Source of the DNA: Patellaria atrata CBS 101060 | Lineage: Eukaryota; Ascomycota; Dothideomycetes; Patellariales; Patellariaceae | Assembly (NCBI GenBank): GCA_010093705.1 | Contig: MU006103.1 | Location: forward strand, 416,221-480,220 | Length of the DNA stretch: 64,000 nt | Direction of reading: 5' to 3' | Shown here: positions 10,442 to 21,637 of the stretch, piece after piece | Position numbering within the stretch: position 1 is the stretch's first letter | How the letters are laid out: the number at the start of each line of letters is the position of its first letter | Notes under the pieces: model-generated | What the model saw: only the letters and a program-made list of their open reading frames with translations | What the model was told of the DNA's origin: nothing | Database searches by the model: none | Translations under genes and position numbers: made by a program

Positions 10442-12036
10442 AGATATTATGGTTTTGTAATATCGTCTTTCCGTTCGAATCTGATTGTTTGATCCTTATT
10501 GCTCCCTGTGATCTGATGTTTCGGAGGGCTCGTCTCTAATGAGGATCAGTAAAGCCTAAGTAACATAGTCTACATCACAACAGGAAAGTGTACATACGAA
10601 TTGATAATCGTCCAGAATGGATAAGAGTGAATGGAATTGAAGGGCTGTAGAAATGTGTAAGTTGATAAGTTTGAGGCGAACAAGAATGATCAACGGAATG
10701 GGAGCGGAGGCGGGTTATGGGACCCTTTTTACTGTGAGGTAGAACGTGCGTTGGCGTGACCCAGTTGGCAGAAGCAATCCCACAAGATTCCGGTGAGACA
10801 AGGGATGACTGCGACACTGAAACGAAGATGATTTGTTTAGAACGTCGATAATCATTGGCAGCCAGCTGAAGATGACGATCTATAATCAAGGACTTCCGGA
10901 GACTGAAAAAGTAACCTGGGCGTCGGGGGCGAGCATCATCACGCTCCAGCACCTTGTATCCCGTACTTCCAGGTTCAAGAATCGCACAGCACGGTCGGCA
11001 TTCGGTCTAGTTCTCGTACACAAACAACGGCCTGTCAAAATTCACCCTCCAAGTCTTCAAGAGACGGTGATAATTGGTTACAAAGTCTTGCAGTAGTTGT
11101 TGCGTGGGGGATGTTGAGGAGGAGCGAGTTGACTGTTCAAGACTCCAAGCAAATGATATCCAGAAGTGTGTGGTGGGTTAGGTTCCCATTGGTCGCCTCG
11201 AACTTTTCGACTTACAATTTACCTTGATAGTTGATACGCGGATACGCCTGACCGTCATAAGGTCATAGCCTTCCATAACACCCCTTGCAGAATTGCTTTG
11301 CTGGCTTCCACTGCACTATGTATACAATACATTACCTATCTTCCTTGCCGCGTTGTGGTTAGAGATCGAGGTAGGTGCACTTATATACAAGTTAGGTGGA
11401 TTCGTCATCAAGGTCAGCCACCCACCAGACCGATAACTTGATACAGCGGCATGTCCTTGTGCAGTAGATTAATTCTGTTGGATAGAAAGCCGTTCACTCC
11501 GTACGGTTCGGAGGCCTAAGAACTCTTAGAAGTTGAAACACATCGTCCTTATGCAAAAATTATAGTTCTGGAATAAGATTATGGCGAATAGTGTCCTTGT
11601 TCAAGACATATCCCCCTAAAGTACTACACTACCGTAGTCGGGCATGAGTCGTTTATCAGAATCCCATAGTAATCGGGCGTAAACAAAGGCAAACAAGAGA
11701 GCTGCGCCCCTCTGCGACCTACCACATTAGACCGAAATGCTTCGTATTCTACACTTCGTTGCTCACATAGCCGTTACTGCAATATTGGCCCAGGACTTTA
11801 TTGGTGTATCGGTGCGCGATTTCATTCTTCTGAAAATCTGCCCTGGAGGGCACAAGACCGAGAAAAACATCCAGCTGAATTCTATCGGGCTCTCGACATA
11901 GGTGCATGAGTTGAAGCCGCACTAATGTCGACTCTGTACTTCTTCGGTCGATCGAGTTATTGACCGGTGCCCAGCTTCTAGAACCCAGATCTTTCAGAAG
12001 GAGCCGATGGTACAAGGTATCTTTTGAGAGCACTGT
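10442..12036. other. Intergenic region upstream of the zinc-finger gene
   Basis: There are 1.6 kb between the start of the zinc-finger gene and the stop codon of TRM5. Both genes run on the minus strand. The part next to 10441 probably holds a long 5' leader and promoter. A 125-codon minus-strand frame at 10575-10952 has no domain-like features and is more likely leader sequence. Nothing else was recognised. Confidence 0.5.
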
Positions 12037-13701
12037 CTATACTTCCCTGAACGCCACTTCTTCAGGCAATCTAAAGCTTGCGCAGAACATCCTTTTCTTT
12101 GGTGCCACATCTCTTACATCGTGGATGCACAACTCTAGCTTCTCATCTGCTTCGTCGATCTCGCATTTGAGTAGACCGCTGATCCTACTACGTATATCTT
12201 TCTTCTCTGCTACGTTATCTTCGCTTTTAGTACTGAAGCAGTATACGTGGACCATAGGAAGTCTCGTACTACTGTGAGGATGAAAGAGAGTACGTTGCGA
12301 TGGCGTGTAGAGACCAATAAACGCTGGAAGAAATGACAATGCAGATGCAGGAAGGTTCATGATATAGTGAGAGAAAATCTTTGGCTGAACGAGAACCTCC
12401 GATTGTGCGTCCTGCACCAGTTTATCCGAACGATTTCCAGAATTAGACGCTCTTCTCTGTCTTGATGTGATGCTTTTCGAAATAGTCACGGTGTAGGAGT
12501 CGTTTAATAGTGACGTGGTGGCATCTCGAATGAAAGTGTGACCATCTTCACAGAACGGACGGACAAACCTATGTACTTTGTTACGTGTTATTGCATCCTT
12601 GAGGCCCGCGAAGCTGTCTGGGTTAAGATCATTTGCCCATATGAAGACCTCCTTTTTACCTGCGGGGATAGCGAAAGGCCCAACACCAGCCATCACATCA
12701 CAGACGGCTTCTCCCCTCTTCAAACTGGAGACCATACGAGCATGTTCGGTATGTAATCGAGGGTTCCAGTACACTTTGGCAAAGTCAAAGTGAAAAGTGC
12801 AATCCTCTTCTTTAACTTCTACGTTCAAGTCATCTTTACCTGCAAGAACTTCATATTGAAACGTTCGAAAGGGGTTCTCTGTGCCTACATCTTGAATCTT
12901 ATTGATGACCGTGGTTATTTTGGGATTTTTATCGACCAAAACGTCGGCCATGATTTGTTTATATTCTGCAAGGGGTGTTTTGCCTGAGTGACCTAGTTCA
13001 CGAAGATTTAGATGTGCTATAAGGATAGTTAGCATTCCGAAGTCACAAGGTATGAGTTGAAGAGCATCATACCAACGTGACCCACCATAGAGAAACCCTG
13101 TGGGATGTCTTCTATTTGATCTTCAGGCATGATTGCGCTCATTATATCATCTACAGCATGTCAGACCTCGTGTATCTTGATGGCCAGTAAATGATATTGC
13201 GAACCGTATGTCCAATAGTCGTACTTGAGGTGCAGGTCGTAAGGTATTAATGTTACTTTACCATCACTCTCCAATTCTCGCAACGTAGCACTCCATGAGG
13301 ACGGATCTACCTACTGCCATTAATCAAAGTTCACTAACCTAACTTCTTGTTATCCTCATACCGTCGTATTTGATCTCGGGCTGCAGCAGCAAGCATTTTT
13401 TTCCAGTTTTTGCGAAGTCAGGTGTGGGATCTGGAACGACAGTAAGAAGGCGAGGTAATGCGAGTATATCTTTGCTTCTTTCTAATGATCTCTTGCAGTG
13501 TGAAATATCCGTAGGACTATGGACTCGTGCGGCGGATATAGGACATATTTTTTGGAAGAACGACCGGTCGAGAATGCGCATTGCGCGATTGACGGGAGGT
13601 CGGAACATTGCGTCTTCGGGCATAGATCTTATATACGGTGATCTAACTGATGCGTTGAGAGGGTATTTTTTCGATACTACAAAGTGACGCGAACGAGGCA
13701 T
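12037..13701 (-). CDS. TRM5: tRNA (guanine37-N1)-methyltransferase Trm5
   Basis: Trm5 methylates G37 next to the anticodon using S-adenosylmethionine. In fungi it acts in nucleus/cytosol and mitochondria. I infer four exons: complement(12037..13016, 13073..13150, 13205..13306, 13362..13701), giving 499 residues. Splicing rebuilds conserved stretches: KYDDPSSW, DYWTYDDIMSAIMPEDQI and GFSMVGHVAHLNLRE. The Rossmann-fold motif I DVMAGVGPFAIPAGKK, the acidic motif WANDLNPDSF and the NLPASALSFLPAF motif are clear. The N-terminus MPRSRHFVVSKKYPL is basic and could target mitochondria. A second in-frame Met (MPEDAMFRPPVNRAM) could start a cytosolic form. The third exon-intron junction uses a weak GTTCGC donor. 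It faces the kinesin gene head to head. Confidence 0.92.
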
Positions 13702-14049
13702 GTCATAGGGCTGTGAAAGGGGTTTTCGGCTGTCGGAGGGTCTAATTCCCCTTTGTCTCTAGCGTCCTTATGTTCCCCGGCCAAACCCCAGCAAGTTTGA
13801 TGAGATAATATGGGTTGGACTGAGTAACAGGAGCAGAGGAGTTGATATTACAATAATAACAACCTAAGAAACACCTTTGCGCGACTTAAACATCTCTTTG
13901 CGACGCGACGAATCAACCTCCGCATCCGTAAACCTTTTCGGAACCGCTCTGCAACTATTCCCGCGTATGGCATATATCTAGATTATCTCTAGTTACGTGC
14001 CGTACCCTCCGACTTGTAACCTCCAAGACCTGGCGGACAAGACAACAAC
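13702..14049. promoter_or_regulatory. Divergent promoter region TRM5 / kinesin-3
   Basis: Only 348 bp separate the start codons of two divergent genes, so both promoters and both 5' leaders must lie here. I could not assign a TATA or CCAAT box with confidence. Confidence 0.6.
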
Positions 14050-17000
14050 ATGGCTTCGGCCGGGGGAGGAAACATTAAGGTGGTGGTGCGTGTGAGACCT
14101 TTTAATGGCAGAGGTAAGATATTAGAAGCTCCCTTCCCAACACCATACTGACCGTTTATAGAACTGGACCGCGGTGCAAAATGCATCGTTCAGATGAAAG
14201 GTACCCAAACCGTCCTAACACCTGCTTCACAAAACGATCCCCGGCATAAAAGCAACAAAACTACCCTTGAAGGATCGAAAACGTTCAACTTTGATCGGAG
14301 TTACTGGTCTTTCAATCGAAACGATCCGAACTTTGCAGGGCAAGAGAATTTGTTCGAAGACTTGGGCAAACCTCTATTGGACAATGCATTCCTTGGGTTT
14401 AATAACTGTATCTTCGCGTACGGCCAGACGGGTTCGGGAAAGTCGTACTCGATGATGGGGTATGGTGAGGATGCAGGTGTTATACCAAAGATCTGTCGAA
14501 ATATGTTCGAACGGATTGAGGAATTACAGCAAGATAAAACTCTAAGCTGTACCGTAGAGGTTTCTTACTTGGAAATCTACAATGAACGGGTCCGAGATTT
14601 GCTGAACCCTTCTACAAAGGGGAATCTGAAAGTCCGAGAGCACCCCTCCACTGGACCGTATGTGGAAGATCTTGCAAAGCTCGTAGTACGATCATTTCAG
14701 GAAATCGAAAACTTAATGGATGAAGGTAACAAGGCACGGACGGTCGCTGCTACAAACATGAATGAAACCTCGAGTCGTTCACATGCTGTGTTTACTTTGA
14801 CTCTTACGCAACGGCGGCATGATATAGAAACAAACATGGATACAGAAAAGGTTGCCAAGATCAGTTTGGTAGATCTCGCAGGTTCAGAAAGAGCTACGTC
14901 TACTGGTGCTACCGGTGCTCGTCTTAAAGAAGGGGCGGAAATAAACAGATCTCTTTCAACGTTAGGGAGGGTCATAGCTGCCTTGGCTGATCTTTCCTCT
15001 GGAAAGAAGAAAAATGCTTCCCTTGTACCATATCGAGACTCCGTCCTCACATGGCTTCTTAAAGATTCATTAGGGGGTAATAGTCTTACAGCTATGATTG
15101 CAGCTATCTCCCCTGCGGATATCAATTTCGAGGAAACGTTATCAACATTGCGGTATGCAGATTCAGCCAAACGGATCAAGAATCATGCTGTTGTTAACGA
15201 AGATCCTAATGCTCGTATGATTCGAGAACTCAAAGAAGAGCTTGCTCAACTCCGATCGAAGCTCACTGGTGGAGGTGGTGCTCCAGGCATCATCGAGGAG
15301 CAATATGCACCGGACACGCCGCTAGAAAAACAAATTGTGTCCTTTGCCCAACCTGATGGGACAATTAAGAAAGTCTCCAAAGCAGAGATCGTGGAGCAAC
15401 TTAACCAGTCAGAGAAGTTATACAAGGATCTTAATCAGACTTGGGAAGAAAAGCTGGCAAGAACTGAAGAGATTCACAAAGAACGTGAAGCAGCATTAGA
15501 AGAGCTTGGTATTAGTATTGAAAAGGGGTTTGTAGGCTTGTCTACTCCGAAAAAAATGCCTCACTTGGTCAACTTGAGCGATGATCCATTACTCGCCGAG
15601 TGTCTAATCTATAACCTCAAGCCTGGTACAACTACAGTGGGCAATGTTGAAACTGCCACAAGTGCAGAGATCAGATTAAATGGATCTAAAATACTTCATG
15701 ACCATTGTACATTTGAGAATGTTGATGGAATTGTTACTGTCGTACCTAAAGATAACGCGGGTGTTATGGTTAACGGTGTGCGAATTGAGAAGCCAAAGCG
15801 TCTCAGGAGCGGTTACCGCATTATTCTTGGTGATTTTCATATTTTCCGATTCAATCATCCCGAGGAAGCTCGTGCAGAGAGACTAGAGCAAGGTAGCTTG
15901 CTGCGTCATTCGGTGACCGCCGGTCAACTAGGCTCCCCTTCTCCACGTCCCGGACATGACAGGTCATGGAGTAACGTTAGTAGAGCAGATTCCGAGATTG
16001 ATACCGAAAGTCCCCGCACAACCTCTCCTATGCCATTTGCTAGGAGTGGACGTGACTCAGATTGGGCTTTTGCTCGACGGGAAGCGGTCACAGCAATCCT
16101 TGGACCAGATCAGAAGATGTCTAACTTAACAGACGATGAGCTGGATGTATTATTCGACGACCTACAACGGGTTCGTGCTGTTCGTAGAGGTAGACCAGAA
16201 AGCCGGCTTTTCGACGCCGAGGAGGATCTAGAGTCTGTGAATTCCTATCCTATAAGAGAAAAGTACGCGTCTACTGGGACGATTGATAATTTCTCGCTTG
16301 ATACAGCTTTGACCATACCATCAACTCCGCAAGCTGGAGAAGAGGATGAACGCTTAAGGCTAGTAAAGGAAGAAATGCAGTCTCAACTCGAGAAACAGAA
16401 AGAGGAATACCAGGCAAGACTAAAAGAGGCTGAAGAATCAAATGTTGAGATTGAAGAAATACGTGCCGAAAAGGCGAAGATGGAGGAAAACCTTCGAGCT
16501 GTGAAAGAGGACATGCAAAAACGTCTTCAGGAACAGAAAGAAGAATTCGAGAAACAGCTTAAGGAACTACGACTTACGTCTCCCTCTCTTCCATCACACA
16601 ATAGCGAAACGAGTGCAAATGATATTTCGGAGCTTACGGAATCGCAACTCAACCTAGTTCGAGAAATTTTCGATCATTGGAGAGGTCATAAATATGTCAT
16701 TATGGTGGAAACCGTCTTTCAAAATGCTGCAATTCTTAAGGAGGCACAGATTATGAGCCAGCAGATGGACAAACATGTTGTCTTCCAGTTCTGCGTAGTA
16801 GACGTCGGACACTCCTTCGCTTCCTCTTACGATCTTGTCCTCAGCGGTAGTCCCAGCGAGGATGATGAAGACCTTGAATTGACCCGCAAGCCATGCATTG
16901 GAGTAAGAGTAGTGGACTTCAAGAATAACGTCATCCATCTATGGTCTCTCCAAAAACTTCGCAAAAGGATATTGTTAATGCGCCAGATGTATCAATATTT

Positions 17001-18933
17001 AACCCGTCCAGAATATCTGCAGCACTTTCGACTCGAAAATCCGTTCGAGGAATCCTGTATGCCTGAGTACTCTCGCATCGGCGATGCTGATGTTCCGCTT
17101 GCTGCGGTATTTGAATCTCGAGTCCAGGACTTCTCTTTAGATGTTCTTTCACCCTACACATCCGGTGCCATTGGAATTGTCCGCCTGTCTCTGGAACCTT
17201 CTTCTGCAGAAGCTCCATCATCCACGTTAAAATTCAATGTTGTAATGCACGAAATGATTGGTTTCCCGGAGCGCGAAGGGACCGATGTACACGCACAGTT
17301 ATTTGTTCCAGGCATTTCCGAGGAAGGTGGAGCTACCACAACTTCACTAATCAAAGATTTTGATGAGAGTCCAGTACGCTTCGAAAGCGTTCATAGTATG
17401 AGTTTACCGTTTTCCAGCCCTCGTGGTGCTTCTCTTCGAATCAGTATCTTCGCAAAGGTTGCCCCTATGCATCTTGATAAACTCCTTAGCTGGGATGACA
17501 TGCGTGATTCAGCTCCTCGCCCACAACAGAAGCGGAGTGCTTCCAGGATTCCGGAACACGAATACTACACTGAAGAGCGGCACGATATTTTCACGAGGGT
17601 GCAAGTCATGGAGATCACGGAGGATGGAGAATACCATCCGGTAGAGGTCATTCAATCGAGCGCATTAGACGTGGGATCATACCAGCTACATCAGGGGCTT
17701 CAAAGAAGGATTGTCGTCAATCTCACTCATAGTTCGAGTAAAGCATTGCAATGGAAAGAAGTTTCCGGTGCTCGTATGGGGCGTGTTCGCCTTATAGATC
17801 CCTCTGGGAGATCCCCTGACATCGAACCAGCACAACCAGAGGTATCCTTGAAAATGGTCTCGCCGCCCGTAGTTAAGGATCATGCTGACGGTACAACCAA
17901 TGTTACTTTTATCTGCCAGTGGGATTCCAGCATGCATGGTTCGCTTTTGCTTGACCGTACAACCGCGGAGAAGTATAGGGTCAGCGTTAGTCTCATCTGG
18001 GACGTGATATGTGCGAAACTCAGCAGACCGATGGTCTTCTCGCTCGATCTCGCCACCCAAATCCGCTCGCGAGCATATATACGGCCGACCTCGATGTTTA
18101 TGCAGTTATGGAACGCTACAAGAGTCGTGCATTCCACCGTTGGAAACTTCTCAGTAGCCGTCCGCCCGACTTCCGCGAAACGAGCCAGCGACCTCTGGCG
18201 AATGAACACACAAAATGACTACATCAAAGGCGAAGAGAATCTGAGCGGCTGGACACCTCGAGGGATCTCTCTAGTAAAAGACTTCATCGCTGCTCGCAAA
18301 CGCCGGCGGCGTATTGCAGAGATCGAAACCGCTCGTAGCGTCCTCAGCTCTCGTACCCTCACCTTGAACCCAACGTCTCCATCCATCTCTTCCGAAAAGC
18401 TCACTGAGCAGCAAGAAGCGCTTCTCCGTCGTGTTCTAGATCTCTGGAAACCAAACAAAGACATCAGCACCACGATTCTCGCAAAGCAGAACACCGAACC
18501 CCCAACAAACGGCGCCGCGTTCGCTCCCAACCCTACCATCAACGGCTCATCTGCGCCTACCCTAATCGCAGAAGTCCGCTTCATACCTAAAAATCCCTCT
18601 CTCCTAAAGGGCGGGTATCTCATGACACCCGACGACACGGCAACGCGGTGGGTGCGACGCTACGTCGAACTTCGTCGGCCGTACCTACATATCTACTCCG
18701 TCCCGGAAGGAGATGAACTGAACGCAGTCAATCTGGCAAACTCTCGGATCGACCATCAGCCCCAGATCGCGAAGCTACTGAGGAGAAATAATAGTAATGT
18801 GTTTGCGGTGTATGCACCGCAAAATACATATCTGTTTGCCGCGAGGACGGAAAGAGATAAGGTCGAGTGGATTTTAAAGATTGATCAGAGTTATTTTAGT
18901 AGTGGGGGGACTACGCCGGATGAAGGGGACTAA
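14050..18933 (+). CDS. Kinesin-3 motor, UNC-104/KIF1A type (UncA-like)
   Basis: This is a plus-end-directed microtubule motor that carries vesicles and early endosomes, essential for polar traffic in hyphae. Two exons, 14050..14113 and 14162..18933, give 1,611 residues, the usual UncA length. Translation begins MASAGGGNIKVVVRVRPFNGRE, with the kinesin RVRPF start motif restored across the 48-bp intron. The motor domain (about 1-355) carries the P-loop GQTGSGKS (about 109), switch I NETSSRSHAVF and switch II LVDLAGSERA. An FHA domain follows (about 490-585, with GNVETATSAEIRLNGSKILH), then coiled coil (about 730-790), a KIF1B/DUF3694-type stalk, and a C-terminal PH domain (about 1494-1600, KGGYLMTPDDTATRWVRRYV) that binds phosphoinositides on cargo. 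The domain order is diagnostic. Confidence 0.95.
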
Positions 18934-19388
18934 GGTACCACCGAAAGAGTAGGGTAGCCTGTATATATTCAGGGTGATTTTTGTTCGTCTTTACGTTCTT
19001 ATTTTTGGTAATAGGATCTTTCAAGGAACTGTACCGCTACGGTTTTTGCATTGGTTGGGCGCGAATGAAGAGAATTGTTTGATACCCCTATCTGTTTCCG
19101 CATTTAGACTTGGATAGAGAGGTTGTTATTATTAGCAATGCCAATCACGACGATGTCGTTGTACAGTATCATGTAGTTTGGTGTATCATAACCCTATAGT
19201 TGGTGTTGTCTATTTCGCGTGCTTCCCCTTCAGTAGTGGAAGGGACGGTATGTAGTATCTATAAGATACTTCATCGTCCTCGTGACGTACCGGTAGCATC
19301 GTCCGATCCCACCTTGGATCACATCAACGCATCCTATCATAGCCAACATGTATCAGATGCTGTAACTCCCTGTACCCACCCGCGCCTC
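18934..19388. other. Convergent spacer kinesin-3 / TMA22
   Basis: A 455-bp spacer between two converging 3' ends. A plus-strand open frame runs from here into TMA22 antisense and is a shadow. Nothing else was seen. Confidence 0.6.
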
Positions 19389-20165
19389 TCAACCAGCCTT
19401 CTTCTTCTTATCCTCAATACAATCAATATTGTCCTCCGGCACAACCGGATACGTCTCCGTTATAAAATCAAACACATCATCGCTCAAATCACCCTGTACC
19501 GTAATCTCCTCTCCCCCTCCGGGCACCTTCGTAACCGAGCTCCCCGTCGCAAACTTCTTCCCAAAATCCTTCGCCACCTTCTTCAACTCGAGCCCGAAGG
19601 CCTCCAAGCCCGACACCACGGTCACGTATTTGCGTTTGCTGCGCTCGACCCGCTTGATCAGCACTTGCGATTCTGCGCGCTCGGCGGCTTGTCGTTGTTC
19701 GAGGGCAGAGGCTTTGGCGGCCTTTTTGGAGGCGTCTTTTTCGGCGCGCTTTTGGGCTTCGACGGAGAGGGCCGCCATGTTAGCTTCGAGGACCTCTGCA
19801 GAGACGTTAGTCGAGGCTGTGGAATGGTGGGATTTGGAGAGTAGAGCGAGTACCTTGCGAGTAGAGTTGTCTGTGTATGTCTGGGTGATTGGATAGGAGC
19901 CATTCTTCGCACTTCTTGGTCGTTCCCCCGAATTCACAGTACTACGGTTCATGTGTGAGGTCTTGTTTGAGGGTAAAGGATTTGTTTGAGGGGATATTTT
20001 AGGAGGGACTCGTGATGGGAGCGTACCTACTTCTGGAGGAAGACTGCAGACTGTGATAATGTTAGCAAGATGGGTTTTAGGGGCGTGTTTTGATCATATT
20101 GACGTACTACCACAGTAGAGCACCTGCTTAGCCGGCTGCTGAGTGGGTACTGATGATTCGGCCAT
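19389..20165 (-). CDS. TMA22: Translation machinery-associated protein 22 (DENR-like, SUI1 domain)
   Basis: Tma22/DENR pairs with Tma20/MCT-1 to recycle 40S subunits and remove tRNA after termination. I infer four exons: complement(19389..19795, 19854..19941, 20031..20050, 20108..20165), giving 190 residues, the normal size. The splice model is set by the conserved N-terminal zinc-binding region, which reads VLYCGICSLPPEYCEFGGTT and KKCEEWL once the introns are removed; the Cys pairs are the expected ones. The C-terminal SUI1 domain is clear (KRKYVTVVSGLEAFGLELKK, GKKFATGSSVTK, EEITVQGDL). Exon 2 is 20 nt. An unspliced frame from an internal ATG would miss the zinc ribbon. It lies downstream of the DJ-1-like gene on the same strand. 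Confidence 0.93.
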
Positions 20166-20656
20166 ACTGTTGAGCTGGAATCTTAGGAGTTGAGAGTACA
20201 CCTTTGGGTACTTTGAGCTCCTAAGGGTAGACTGATCGTCCAGGCAAAAGAATTAGTGGAAGTTTCTATGTAGTTAGAGCTTTGGATTATCTCCAAGTGC
20301 TTCACGAAGTTCAGACGAGAGTTCTTATGACGCTAACCCGATCAAGCCGTGGGGCTACCAGAACAACATTGAGGGGTCGAAAATGTGGGGATAAAACAGC
20401 TTACCGAATCGTCAGATATCTGACAACATTGGCACTTAAGGACAGCAAATGTCTATTCTTCTGAGAATTAGTAAACACGCCAGTAGTCTCAGATCAACCA
20501 ATTCATCCAACTAAAGGTTTGGATTGTAGTAAAATCTTACATTAGCATAGCAAAATCAAGCTATTGCCCTTTCCCTAATTTGGGTAAGCCTACCCACCAT
20601 CGAGGTCTTAAAACTTCCGTCATCCAGATAAGGAGACGATACATAATCTTCATCCT

Positions 20657-21637
20657 TTAGACGTCGATACCATCAACAGTGACACCCTTGTGCCACTCGT
20701 ATTGCATGATCCTTGCAACCTCCTTAGCAGTATCCTCGGACACCATAGCAGCAACAAGGTAAAGACTAGCGTCCAGACCAGTCGAGATGCCACCACTTGT
20801 GATTACCCTCAGCCCTCCCAGCCTCAGTGTAGCTCTACGAGCATTTGACTCGCGGCGTTTGTTGGACTCCTTCCAGGCATTGCTACCCTTTCTCGCAATG
20901 GACATCCTCCTATTATCCGGGCGCTTCTTCACGACATAGGGGTTCTCATCAATGTTCTCTCCAAGGTCGAAGCGTGCGTTGTTGACTACATATCTCTCTT
21001 CCATAACATCGGTTTGTTCCAAGTCGCCATGCCTAGCAGCTTCCTTGCAGAGAATCTCAAGCTTTGTGTAGTGATCGGGATGCGTGGTCGCACCGAATCC
21101 CTGAAGAACACCAGCTTTGGCAAGCAAAAGAGAGCCAGTGCATACGGAGAAGAGAGTGCGCTCCTTGGAAGGATCTTTCTTTTGAAGCTCAGCCCAAGCT
21201 TTGATCAGGCTCAAGTGCTCGGGCTTCTCCTCAGTTTGGTCGAGAATAGGTTGGACACCACCACCTGGAATGACGAGGATATCGTATTCATCCAAGTCTT
21301 CATGGGCATCTTCGAAGTCCATATGAGCGCGGAGAGAAGCTCCTTGGGCGGTGACAACATGTTCTGTAGCGGCGACAAAAGAACATTTGAAGGCTTTGGT
21401 CGCTGTAAGGACAAACAATGTCAGCACTCAGATACACTGCTCGGAAGGGACTCGTAGAAGCTATTGTCTGAGCTACACGGGGTCCATAAACGTACAGGCA
21501 TCATTCATATTATGTTTAGCGTGACTAAAGACCTCAAGTGGTCCAGTCAAGTCCAACGTGTCCATGCCATTGTGCATGGTGAAGAGGACATTGACGACAC
21601 TCGGTGTGCCGTCATCATTTTCATTGATTGCACTCAT
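20657..21637 (-). CDS. DJ-1/PfpI family protein (class I GATase-like fold)
   Basis: Two exons, complement(20657..21402, 21496..21637), give 295 residues: MSAINENDDGTPSVVNVLFT..., with NMNDA joined to STKAFKCSF. The family holds glyoxalase III, isonitrile hydratase and protease-like enzymes built around a nucleophilic cysteine. The nucleophile elbow is visible as LFSVCTGSLLLAKAGVL, preceded by the oxyanion strand DILVIPGGGVQ and followed by GFGATTHPDHYTKL. Near the C-terminus, between NPYVVKKRP and LRLGGLRVITSGG, there is a basic, Ser-rich insert with several R-R/K-x-S/T sites. The C-terminal part (GGISTGLDASLYLVAAMVSE) is the usual helix seen in isonitrile hydratase-like members. No signal peptide is seen, so it is likely cytosolic. 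The substrate is unknown. Confidence 0.88.

Noticed and set aside
10575-10952. 125-codon minus-strand frame upstream of the zinc-finger gene
   Set aside because: No family-like features; more likely part of its leader or promoter.
19200-19844. 214-codon plus-strand frame
   Set aside because: It runs antisense through TMA22, whose spliced product is clearly conserved.
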